Positions 1-9,827 of a stretch of 64,000 nucleotides of DNA are shown here, piece by piece (the first letter of the stretch is position 1; each line of letters begins with the position of its first letter). The position numbers were made by a program, and so were the translations under genes. The notes under the pieces were generated by a model. It was not told where the DNA came from, searched no databases, and saw only the letters and a program-made list of their open reading frames with translations. The DNA comes from Phanerochaete sordida (lineage: Eukaryota > Basidiomycota > Agaricomycetes > Polyporales > Phanerochaetaceae), in contig BPQB01000055.1 in NCBI GenBank assembly GCA_019973155.2, positions 124,001-188,000 on the forward strand, given 5' to 3'.

Positions 1-2495
1 CCTAATCTCGCACCGTAGATCTGACACGTCCGGAAACAGACCGTCGACGTCGCTGATAGCTCTCGTTCCACAGGGCGCTAATGAAGGTTGGCTGATAAGA
101 CCCATGGGATTTTACAGGAGTCGTCACGTCCATATCATCCTGGCTCCGTGTGTGCGACACTGGTAGAGGAGGCTTGGCCAGGGTTGGGCGCGCGACGCGC
201 ACATTTCATGACGGTCACATGCGCGTCCCTCGGATTTGAGCGTCTAGCGCGAACCGCGACTTGTGCGTCGACCACCACCCCCGCTCTTCTTCTCTACCTG
301 CATGGTCTCCGCTACCCACCGCTCCCGCTTGCTCTAGTTTTAACTGTGTAGTGCTTGCGTTCTGGAAGGCTAGCACGCCTCACGCACCTGCTCTATCGCT
401 TGGAGTCGGCCATTTGGCGGACTCATACCACAGAGTCCATTTCGGTGCGTCCTACCTGAGCTGTACACAAAGTTCCCTCGCCGACAGCCGGGTATTGCGG
501 CGTTGCTTTCTTTGACGTGAAGCGTGCCATGCACTGCTGTCTCTGCATATCTGAGCTCGTCCAAGCCGTCGCCCACATGGTCGACTCGCCTTCAACAGCG
601 CATATAACTTGTCGCGCCACACGCTCGTGCAGATCGTATACCCCTGGTGGACCATGTGTACGACTCGAAGACGGTGATTAGGTCGAGAGCTAAGCCCTGC
701 ATGACGCAGTGTAGGCTCCGCGCTCGGGCGATACCGTGCTCGAGGACAGACAACGACTTCAAGAAGGAATCCTCCACGACGCGCAGCCGCCATTCGCGCG
801 CTGGTAGCTGTACGGGGCCCTGGGTATGGCGTAGAGGCCCGGAAGCATTCTTCTCTTGGGTTTGCCTGGGAGTGGCAGCCTGACGCGGGCGATCAAAGCA
901 TTGGTCCAGGTTTATTTCGCTTACGCATGTCAAGCCATTCACGAATTGCAGGATACGTCGCTTCTGGTAGCCTCTATCTCTACCCTGACAGTGCCTCAGT
1001 CCTCTCCTGATTAATTCCTATGCCAGAGTGACGCCTGGTACGTGAGCACTCCGCCAGAGATACATGCTCAGACTCAGCATTTGCATGACTAGATCGACGG
1101 CCAGGTCATCCTCACGAGACCGAATTTCATCGGAGGCTGTGGCGGGAGGGCGGAGCAACGCGATCGAGACCAGACAGGTGCGTCGCATGGTCCGAGCGAC
1201 AGCTGCCCCCAGCGCGATGCTTATCACACGATAATTTACTCCCAGATCCTCGCCGACTACACCTCATGCAACATGGGGCTCTGGATCCACATCAGACCTC
1301 GCTATGGAGTGGGACAAACCCTGTGACTGCTAGTGCCACGTCGCTCACGGTCGCAGACACTTCGTGTTTGCGGGCTGGATATGTTGGGTTACGGCACGTC
1401 AGGCCAGTGGCAGTCCCTATCGCCCGTGATCGTGCTGCTGTACCGCGTGCACGCTACACGTCACACGCTATCTATGTAGGGCTTCAGTCAAGTTTCGCCG
1501 CACAACCTGTATTCACGGCGCTTCATGAAGCATATCAACACGTTCCTAGGATCTCGTGGGACTCAGTATGTCCAAAGATGGATGCAGAACAGCCATCGCA
1601 CACTGGAGTGCTCAGCGGAGATTGAGGCATGTCATACATGCTGATAGCAAGCTGCATATCTCAATATCTACTCATGGTGCTTTTTCCGTGTACCGCGAGC
1701 TGGACCACCAGCTCGCGCAGATTGCGAACGTAACAATATCTGGAACGATGTTCAAAGTACCTGGAGTGAGCCTCGTTATTCAAGGCACATGTGGCACTTG
1801 TTCATAGGAACGTAATGTCGACGTCGACGCGTGGAACGCATGGGAACGGAGCCCCCTTGGGACGTCGCGGCAAAGGACAAGTGCTGTTCCTGTCCCTTAT
1901 CCGATGTCCTCCCATCCCACGATATCTGTAGGAGATAAGTACTGGTTCCCAACTCGGGATGGACCATCAAGATGTACTGTATTTGAAATCCGGGGCGTGC
2001 GAGAGCGGCGGCGGCTGCCACGTTGATTTGACCTGTATGTTACACGAAGGGCTGTGAGCACTCTACGACTTGAACCTCTACTAGAACGTTGTCAAGTGTA
2101 CCGCACCTTCATCCCCCGGCCGAGATCATTCGCTATGGATCGTGAGTCGGCGTTACATTCAGCGCAGTATCATTTGGTCATCGATTTGTGCGCACAGAAC
2201 GCTCGTTCTACAGACGGAGAAGGGCTGTGTCTGCGCCGCCTCGAATCAGAGTACGCAATGTTCCTCATGAATTATCCATCAGTCGTCGCATACATAGTAA
2301 TCGTGACGGGCCTAGTGCTTTCATCTGCTCCCTGTCAGTGACACTGACTTTGAGCCGACCTGGAACTGTGATGCGCCTACGGAATCTCTTCAGGTACGCT
2401 GCATAGTATACAAGTTATCTATGTGCCTATGTGTTAATTTTAGGCTGCACAGAGCACGTTACTCCTTGCTGACAACACGTTGAGAGGCAACCGAA
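1..2495. other. Gene-poor left flank, nothing recognised
   Basis: I see no supported gene here. All open frames are short (at most 119 codons), have no family motif and do not join across plausible splice sites into a longer protein. The last ~100 bases (from about 2394) resemble the stretch at about 18000 that precedes the second HET gene, so the duplicated block probably starts near 2390. The rest may be decayed sequence. Confidence 0.5.
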
Positions 2496-3334
2496 ATGCA
2501 GCCACAAAGAAATTCGACGACTGTGAGGCATTACAAGTGGTAGACAGAGCCGTACGCTCATCGTCATTCACGAAGGGCAAGATTCCCCTCCCGAAGCACT
2601 CATGCAAGGCGTCCTACCACATGAGCGTGGAGTACGTTATGCACTGAGGTCATTTGAGCGCCCTAAAATCTGACACATGTAGCTGATTGAGGACCCGCTT
2701 CCCTTTCGTACCGAGTGGCCTGATGGTGAGTCATGATACCAATCTACATGATGCTACCTATACTAAATATTATAGGTCTGAGGACCCTGCCTCATACAAG
2801 ATCCACGCAGTTGGAGTATAAAAGCGTGTGTAATATATTCGGGGTACGGTATGCCGTTTGATGAGCAGCGGGCTATTAAGTAATGATGCCGCACAGCATC
2901 TTGCGGATTCACTGCGGACAGGGGAATACGGCAATTACTTGAAGAGCAATTATGCTAAACTAAAAGACTTTACGGAAGCGATCTTTGCGAGGCCGCCCAA
3001 TGGTTGGTTTGATGCAGCCTCGGGAATGGCGCAGTAATCACTCAAAATGTGTTCGCAGGCCGCACTCCATCTGGCGGAATTAGATGGAATGTGTTCTCGC
3101 CTCCTAACTACAGTGTAAGTCAATAATACTCAACGATTGCGGTTACTAATGACAGCACCAGGATCAGTTAGACAATGCTGCATCCGCGGCTTCCTTTGCA
3201 GAGATTTTTGGCGAAAGAGGCGCACCTATTTGTGAGTCGTGATAGCTATTCTTGGTCGAATGAGGTGCTAAGAGTGAGCCACAAGTGACTTACGGAGAGC
3301 AGGTGGGTCATTCATTTCTGCAATTAATGCTACT
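2496..3334 (+). pseudogene. Decayed N-terminal exons of HET copy 1
   Basis: These are the 5' exons of the HET gene that follows, recognised by alignment to copy 2. Exons are 2496-2522, 2576-2626, 2683-2725, 2776-2843 and 2897-3114; the first four keep the same lengths (27, 51, 43, 68 nt), phases and similar residues as copy 2, which argues that they are true coding exons. Exon 5 has lost one base between about 3007 and 3031, giving TAA at 3035-3037. The sixth exon would start at 3202 after a pyrimidine-rich acceptor, but has TGA at 3286-3288 where copy 2 has TGG, and one extra G near 3334. The full-length protein can therefore no longer be made from this copy. Confidence 0.65.
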
Positions 3335-3394
3335 TTGGTCGAAACGAATCGTCTATTTCAGGGTCCCTACCTACTCGTCTTCGGCGAGCACCTG

Positions 3395-5356
3395 ATGCAG
3401 GTTGATAAGCCATCCTGGAACATTGAGGACAGAACATTACAACGCCATTTTGTCCTGGCTAAAAACCCGATTGGCGAGAAAAATGATGAATGGCGCAGAC
3501 CATCGATCAGCCCCCGCTTACACATCTGGCTGTTGCTAGAGCTGGCGTCGTCCGGTGTTGCTGTGGAGAATCTCTTCACCTCATGCCTCGTGGGCCGCCA
3601 ATTTACTCTGTGCCCCAACCCTCGACCTTCTATCCTCTTTCAACGGGTTCACATCGGCGCGCGGACTATTCCAGACTATCTTGCGGACCGGAAATGCTCC
3701 ACCATGGGCGTCGAGGAACTCTTGCATATCTTGAACGACGTACTAGGTACAGACGTGCAAATCAGCGACCCTGGAGTGCGCGACTGCCTCGAATACTTCG
3801 TCAGGGAGTCTTCTACCGACGACGGCCTGCTTGAAGGCGCACACAGTCTCACAGATGGCTTGCGTTTGGTACATCCCATCCATCCCATGGACTTTGGGCA
3901 AGCGTACGCATACTGGCGAATGGTCAAACATGACAGGTTTGAAGATTTCATCCGCACCCTCGAGGTTCGCCGAGCCGCAGACGGGGCAATGCGGCATGAT
4001 CCCGTCGAAGGCACATATATCAAGAATGCGCTGCTACCACCGCGACGAGTTTGGGATCTCTTCAGCAACCGTGTTATTCCCTTCTACCTCATTGACACCC
4101 ACGACACAGACTACATCCCGGGCAACATCCAAACTGTATCTCATAGTTGGTGCCATCCACAGAACCGTCACAGTGTCGAGACTCCGATCAACGGCTACCA
4201 GTGGCCTGTCCCCATTCCAATCATCGCTGACAATGCACACGCTCCAGAACACTCTGATGATATGGCCCTTCTTGAGCGTGTGCGAGTAGAGCTGCTCAAT
4301 GTTGGTGTAGAGTACGCCTGGCTCGACGTTCTTTGCATAAGGCAGAAAGGGCTGCAAGAGCACGAGGCGCTGCGAGTTGAGGAGTGGAAGACAGACATCC
4401 CCATGATCGGGCGCATATACGCTGCCGATCGGCATTGCGTCACATACTTCAACGGATTGGGCCTGCCTCTCCAGCTGGACGACGACACTCTACGCTCTGA
4501 GACCCACTGGCTCAATCGTGTCTGGACGCTGCAGGAGGGAACCTACTACTGGCTGCCCGGTGGCGTCACGGACACCGTGCTGGGAAGCGAGGACGCGCGC
4601 ACCTTCTTCCAGGAGACCATCAAGAGCTCCATGACAAGAGATCACACGGCTGCCGTCGCAGCCATCCAGAAACGCCACTGCACGACGGAGCTGGACAGAG
4701 TGCACGGACTCGCATACGTCATCGGCTGCAAATCCCTCCCGATCTATGATCCGGACATGACACCTGATGATGCATGGGTACTGCTTCTCAAGCATCTACG
4801 CCCAGACGCCCGGCAGTTCATTGCCGTTATGCACACGCAGTGGAACCCGGACAGCACATCGTTCCTTCCGTCCTTCGAGGAGCTCAAGATGTACGGCACT
4901 CGGCCCGGACCCGATGCATGGGATACCTGGATGTGCGACGGGATATCGAGCATTGGCGAGCTACACCAAGGAGAACGCCGGCCTGGTACATACATACATA
5001 AGGCCCAGCTCCTCGGAGAGCTCTCGGTATCGCAGCCATGGCCTGGTGGAGACTGTTTACCCAGCCTCAATATTTCTTTCACTACCGATACGGACAAATA
5101 TCGCATCTACGGTCGATATCTTCCAGACATTAAGTACCGCGTTATTTCTCTTTGTTTGCAGGGCTCGCTCGTCGTTGAGGTTCTGGGAGAGACGGTAATA
5201 CACGGCGAAATAGCGCAGAAAGTAATCAAGCGTGGCTGCATTCATTGGAATTCCTACATCCCAGAAGCACCCATTCGGGAGGACGACGAGAAGGAGCTAG
5301 TCGTATATGTTCCAGACACTGATGCTGAGAGGGCAGTGTACAATATATATGAATAG
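3395..5356 (+). CDS. HET-domain protein, copy 1 (N-terminally truncated)
   Basis: A HET (heterokaryon incompatibility) domain protein. Proteins of this family contribute to non-self recognition and cell death in filamentous ascomycetes; in basidiomycetes their role is mostly unknown. The frame is open from 3335; the first ATG is 3395, giving 653 residues. The HET core lies at about nt 4130-4560: TVSHSWCHP (block 1), YAWLDVLCIRQ (block 2), EEWKTDIPMIGRIY and RVWTLQEG (block 3), all well conserved. The C-terminal third ends in AVYNIYE and is shared with copy 3. Upstream exons are broken, so this is either a short protein started internally or a pseudogene that has not yet decayed in its large last exon. 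It is followed by a decayed F-box gene on the opposite strand, as is copy 2. Confidence 0.7.
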   Translation: MQVDKPSWNIEDRTLQRHFVLAKNPIGEKNDEWRRPSISPRLHIWLLLELASSGVAVENLFTSCLVGRQFTLCPNPRPSILFQRVHIGARTIPDYLADRKCSTMGVEELLHILNDVLGTDVQISDPGVRDCLEYFVRESSTDDGLLEGAHSLTDGLRLVHPIHPMDFGQAYAYWRMVKHDRFEDFIRTLEVRRAADGAMRHDPVEGTYIKNALLPPRRVWDLFSNRVIPFYLIDTHDTDYIPGNIQTVSHSWCHPQNRHSVETPINGYQWPVPIPIIADNAHAPEHSDDMALLERVRVELLNVGVEYAWLDVLCIRQKGLQEHEALRVEEWKTDIPMIGRIYAADRHCVTYFNGLGLPLQLDDDTLRSETHWLNRVWTLQEGTYYWLPGGVTDTVLGSEDARTFFQETIKSSMTRDHTAAVAAIQKRHCTTELDRVHGLAYVIGCKSLPIYDPDMTPDDAWVLLLKHLRPDARQFIAVMHTQWNPDSTSFLPSFEELKMYGTRPGPDAWDTWMCDGISSIGELHQGERRPGTYIHKAQLLGELSVSQPWPGGDCLPSLNISFTTDTDKYRIYGRYLPDIKYRVISLCLQGSLVVEVLGETVIHGEIAQKVIKRGCIHWNSYIPEAPIREDDEKELVVYVPDTDAERAVYNIYE

Positions 5357-5574
5357 GCCATGTTATACCGAGGCAATGTTGCTTTTCTATGTACCGAGCA
5401 TACATTGTTTGTAGATCCGCTGTCTGGCGAGGGATCACACGATGGTGGAGCTGCTGCGAATGCCATTAAGAGCTCAGCCTCATCTGGGCCCGCTAGGCAT
5501 GCTTGAGATAGGGACGCTAGTATAATGCAGGAAACGGAGGACAGCCAATCCAGTTCTGCAACCGCTCCACTAAC

Positions 5575-6690
5575 CCTCTCCTGCTGCACATTAGCAGCAC
5601 TCTCCACGCCCAACAGACCCCCTTCCTCCGCGTCAGCGGTCGACCCACTGCAGGACGACGTATACGAGCGACTGCCGCCTGTGGACGTTTCACGGCGCCT
5701 CAACGTCATTCCAATGCCAATCGGCCCGCCTCAGGAGCGGCAGGTCCGCCAGCGCGTTGTCCCGCGCTCTGAACGCGTGTGCAGCGAGCAGGCGACGCGA
5801 AGATTACGCGGTAGAGGTAGTGGATCACGAGCTGGACGTGCTTGAGCGGAACGTCGACCGCGATGGCGAGGAGCGTAGCGCATATGGCGATGTCGTACGT
5901 GCCGTTTGGATGCGGCGCATCCAGACGGAGCGCCGCATCCAAACGGAGCAGGAAAATCCGCTCGCATGGAGAGCTGAGGATTTGACTTTGTCACGAGAGG
6001 AACAGGTATGGGGATAGGAATGCCATCAACCATGTGCATGTCCAAGCGAAGAGTTCGCAGCTACGTGCCAAAGGCTTCGAAATCGCGCGCGGGCGGTGCG
6101 AGTCCGGTCCTCGCCATTGTCGCGCTCATGTACAGCAGCGCAGTCGCGTCTCGGTGAGCCATCTCTGCGGTGCGCGCAGCCCAGAGCCTGTACATTGGTG
6201 ATGGAAAGAAAGATGCCGCCGTCGAGGACCTGCGAACGGCGGAGTCGGCAGGTGAGCAGGGCGCCGGGCATGGACGTCCCCGAGGGGCAGCCGCTCAGCG
6301 AGCCGCACGATGCGAAGTCGAGAGTATGGATCTTCTCCATGCTTGCGACCGCAGCGAGGAGCCGTTCGCCGAGATCGAAAGTGGGTGGTAATAGAGATTG
6401 CGAGCTCTAGCATGTTGATGTACAACAGCTCAGGGTCGTCGAGCGATTCGAAAAGCTCGAGGACATTTTCGGGCTCCGGCCCCTACCGCGTCAGAAATTG
6501 TCAGCTCGCGGACAAGCACATATCCGTCGCGCAGCGATATACCGTGCTGTGCGATGGCATTGCGAAGAATGCGGGGACGATCCCGCTAGTAGGACCGGCT
6601 AGGTTTCCGGAAGTGCGTGTGTCCAGCGCGCCGGCGTGCAGCGACTCGCGCGAGTCGCTGCAGGGGCTCATTTGAGAGCCTGTAGCAGCC
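5575..6690 (-). pseudogene. F-box gene relic, A type
   Basis: A decayed copy of the F-box gene at 61124-62365. Read on the - strand it shows, in different frames, ENVLELFESLDD, DLGERLLAAVASMEKIHTL, CGSLSGCP, GALLTCRLRRSQVLDGG, SATMARTGLAPPAR, LRTLRLDMHM and, near 5700, RRADWHWNDVEAP. These match LLELLESLDN, DLGERLLAAIARM, GSLSGWMP, LRRLQVLDGD, STTMARNGFGPLAR and KSVEWHLNHVEPP of the intact gene in the same order. Stops and frameshifts are spread throughout and the F-box itself was not found. A second relic of the same type sits at the equivalent place behind HET copy 2 (about 21215-22200), so the HET gene and this F-box gene were duplicated together. Confidence 0.7.
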
Positions 6691-6894
6691 AGCTTCGAGC
6701 GCGATGTTGACGATAACGCCAAGCACGGCCAAGACGTGTAAGCTTCGGTGCAGATGCCGCAGATGCACGCCGAGACCCGCGGAGTGGTTGACCGAGGGAT
6801 GTGGAATGGACTGGCTGCGGGATGAGAGAGATCGGCGGCAGGTCGCAGTTGTGTGCGTTTGCGGCAGCGATGACATGCCAGATCTCGCGCGTGA

Positions 6895-6990
6895 CACAGG
6901 GGGCAAAGACGATATGGAGTGGATTTCAGCGAAATCGACTCCATGTCGTATGGAGTCGATTTCGGAGTCAGGCTAATCCTGATCCGAGCG
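6895..6990 (+). repeat. Left terminal inverted repeat of the CACTA-like element
   Basis: Starts with CACAGGGGGCAAAG. It contains the palindrome GATTTCAGCGAAATC (6926-6940) flanked by GGAGT and ACTCC, then a second GGAGTCGATTTC. The outer end is flanked by TGA. Confidence 0.65.
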
Positions 6991-7872
6991 GAACTCAATA
7001 GGCGCGCATTTCTGGTGCTTCGAGGCCCGACACCCGACGCACGCCTGGCTGCGTCGCGACGTGATCGGACGTCGCGGTCGCGTGCATCAAGCTGTGATGG
7101 ACGTCGTGCAGGATCCCGCAGAACCTCTCGCCCGCCGCCGCGCACACTCCCCTCGCCATCTTGCGCGCGCAGAACTGTCTATTGGGGCAGTGCTATGGTA
7201 AGTACAATTTCGGAGACATCGCCCCAGGTGCGCGAGGGCGGCGGCGCGGCATGGGGCAATCCGCGAGCGACGAGCGGGCAGTGCCAGGGCCTCGGGCGCG
7301 CGAGAAGCGGTGTCCGAGGTCCCGAAGTCGGCCCAGGGCTTCGACTCGTGAATCATAGGTCGCAGCTATCTGCCAGGCCGTTGTGCTTACCTGATTCAAG
7401 CATGTAACGTAGTCAGTCAGCTCAATTCATCTTGCTCTCAACCAGGCAACTAAGACCAATGCTTGAGGATCATGGCCGGACACAAATCAAGACCACGATT
7501 CTACACTTGGCTGAGTTGGCTCCAAAGGGCTGCCCAGATTACATTACTCGGAACCATCATGTCCGCGTAAGTACTACATTGGACGCCTAGCAGCCACAGT
7601 CACGCGCGCTTTGCCACCCACCGCCTGCGTGCGCACGGCTGAAGGGCATGCGCTCGATCCGTTTTCTGTGAGAGGCTTTTTGGTGACACCATCGGGCTGG
7701 CCCTGGACGTCCGGACCCCGACTGGCTGCCCAGGCTCAGCTCGGCGCTCGCTTATGCCACGCGAGTGTCTCGCCGTCTCGGCCACTGCATCGGGCTACCG
7801 TATATAGCAAATCCCGACGCTTGGCGGTCCCTCCCCTCGGCGCGTATCACGAGACAGCGTCGCCGAGAAAGA

Positions 7873-7964
7873 CCGATCAGAACTGGCCCGACTCCATGTG
7901 TGACTCCATACGAGATGGAGTCGATTTCAGCGAAATCGACTCCATCTCGTCTTTGCCCCCTGTG
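7873..7964 (-). repeat. Right terminal inverted repeat of the CACTA-like element
   Basis: Reverse complement of the left end: closes with CTTTGCCCCCTGTG at 7951-7964 and carries the same GATTTCAGCGAAATC palindrome with ACTCCAT arms on both sides. The outer end is flanked by TGA. Confidence 0.65.
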
Positions 7965-7967
7965 TGA

Positions 7968-8605
7968 GAGTGGGAGGAATGGGACGGTCATAGAGTTAAC
8001 ACATCTTGCGTAGATGTGGTCCGTGGTGACCATTGTTCGTCTCCCGTTCTGGATGCCCCGCAGGTCCATTTGAGATCGTCCGCAAGTTCTAGGAGACGCA
8101 CATCCCCAGTGTTTACGATTGCGTCGAATGACTGGCCCCTGGTCCTTCAGCTGAGGCAGTGCAGTTGATAGCCTGGATAGAGCTGACATTCTGGTGAAGC
8201 AGGCGCAGTGGAAGATGAGCCTGTCCCAGAAGTCAAAGGGCTCCGGGTCTAGGACGAAGCCGTTATTGTTCACGGCGCCTGTCCGCAATATTACGAGCTC
8301 CCGGACGAGATGATGGCCAGCTGCTCTCGAGGCAGATGTTTCGCGCGCTGTCCACCAATCGAAATGCATCGCACATTACGGGCGAGCTCTTCGACGCCGC
8401 ACCGTGCAGTTGAAGAATGCGCAGGGCGCGAAAGCCGTTCGGTGAGATCTGAGGTACTCGGTGCGGTCTTGAAGTCGCGTTGGTATCCAGGACGTCTTAG
8501 GACCTCGAAGTCAGAATAAGGAAGGCACAAAAAAGACACAGTGCTCGCCTATGTGCCGCGACAGCTCGCGCTGCATACAAGCGTTGACCATCCTTGTCCA
8601 CCCTC
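7968..8605. other. Stretch between the transposon and an F-box pseudogene; no gene supported
   Basis: One open frame of 82 codons on the - strand (8291-8539) has mixed, protein-like composition but matches no family I know. It may be the edge of a decayed gene. Nothing else is supported here. Confidence 0.4.
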
Positions 8606-9827
8606 TCACCACCGATTCAGTACAGTCCAGGTCACTTCGACGCCCTCGCGTCGCGCAACACGGTGCAGGCGTTTCCTGAGCACCTCGACGAGCGGGTTTT
8701 CCCTGCCGTCCCCCGGCTCTGCGCGACGCATGCCCGGGACCAGCGTCCAGTCCACGCGCCTCAGCTGCGGCAGCGCGGCCGGGCGCGCGTCCAGCACGTC
8801 GAGTGCCTCCAGGACACCATGCGCCGTGGCGGAGTCCGCTCGGAGGTTTCCGAGGACAATCTAGACGTGCGCGAGGGTCGACGCCGTGTGCGCCGTGCAG
8901 AGGAGCGCGGCGAGGACGGGGAAGTTGGCGACGCTGCCGCGCCACGGCGCGTCCAGATGGACTATGAGCTGGTGCAGGCGCGGGCACGAAGCCAGCGAGA
9001 GCCGGCTCGCGCGGAACGCTGGATACGCAGCGGAGATATGTCAGCGGGAGCGGTGCGCGATGGCGTTGCGTGCGTACCAGTTACCGTGTTGTTTTCGCGC
9101 CAGAACGATTTTACGCGGAGGTCCAGTTGGAGTGCATCGAGCGGCGTGTCCGAGGCTCGAGGAAGCGTGCGAGAGGCGCAAACCCGTTTTTGTGCCATCG
9201 ACATCCCGAAGCAAGTGAGCAGGACCGCGCCCTCCAGACCTTTCGCCGCGGTGACGGCGGCCCAGTGCCGGTGGATGCGCGGCGCCGGGAACAAGTCACC
9301 GTGTAGCGCATGCAGCAGACGCAGGCCGTGGCCGAGCACGTCGCCCGAGGACTGCGCCCCTGCGTCGGGCATCCAGGAGTAGAGCCCGCCGTAGGACACT
9401 GTGAAATCCAGGACGCGAAGCTTCTCCTTGTTCGCTATGGCGCAGAGGAGCCGCTCGCCGGTCTCGGCGTCGTCGGTGAGGGACATAAGATATGGAAGCA
9501 CTCCTGATAAAGCGCTGGGGACGCGGACGGAGAGGACCTCGAGGTTTCCCAAGGCTGCCAAGAACGCCACGAACTCCGGTCGGGCTCGAGGCCTGCCTTG
9601 GACGAGATTGTAAGGTCGTGAACGACGGCGTGGGACCCCTGCAGCGCGTCAAGTAAGACGAGGGTACGTGCTCTCTCGTACCAGTCGAGGCGTACGGTGT
9701 GGAGCAGGTTGTACTGTGCTCTGCGGTTCCATGGCCTGCAGACCAAGGCGCAGCGGACGAGCGCCCGTCGGTCGGCCCGCAGGTTGTCTATAACACGCTC
9801 TTGCAGCTCTAGCAGAAGACTGCACAT
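8606..9827 (-). pseudogene. F-box gene, B type, frameshifted
   Basis: Closest relative in the window is the F-box gene at 57279-58502. It starts at ATG 9825-9827 with an F-box (MCSLLLELQERVIDNL, then CALVCRPWNRRAQYNLLH), runs through TLVLLDALQGSHAVVHDL and into the leucine-rich part. After AGLEPD the frame breaks: compared with relatives, two bases are inserted between about 9556 and 9575. Exon 1 (9827 to 9078) is 750 nt, exactly two more than the 748 nt of the intact genes at 58957 and 62717. The intron (donor GTACGC at 9077) is kept. Exon 2 has a TAG inside the usual AHIxIIVENL segment but otherwise reads to VEVTWTVLNRW. A dead copy with at least two lesions, not an annotation error. Confidence 0.75.

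Larger units (their letters stand above)
6895..7964. mobile_element. Non-autonomous CACTA-like DNA transposon
   Basis: The ends are inverted repeats that begin CACAGGGGGCAAAGACGA on the left (6895) and on the right strand-reversed (ending 7964). The similarity continues inward for about 90-100 bases, through several copies of the subterminal motif ATGGAGTCGATTTC in both orientations. The 3 bases on each side are TGA (6892-6894 and 7965-7967), a 3-bp target duplication. CAC-starting termini, 3-bp duplications and repeated subterminal motifs are what is known of the CACTA (En/Spm, CMC) superfamily. No transposase is visible inside, so it would need to be mobilised in trans. It lies between the A-type and B-type F-box relics of block 1 and is absent from the matching place in block 2. 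Confidence 0.65.

Noticed and set aside
2812..2824. TATA box before HET copy 1 (and the same at 18431-18441)
   Set aside because: The sequence lies in a conserved coding frame (LEYKS) shared by all copies; copy 3 keeps the amino acids with other bases.
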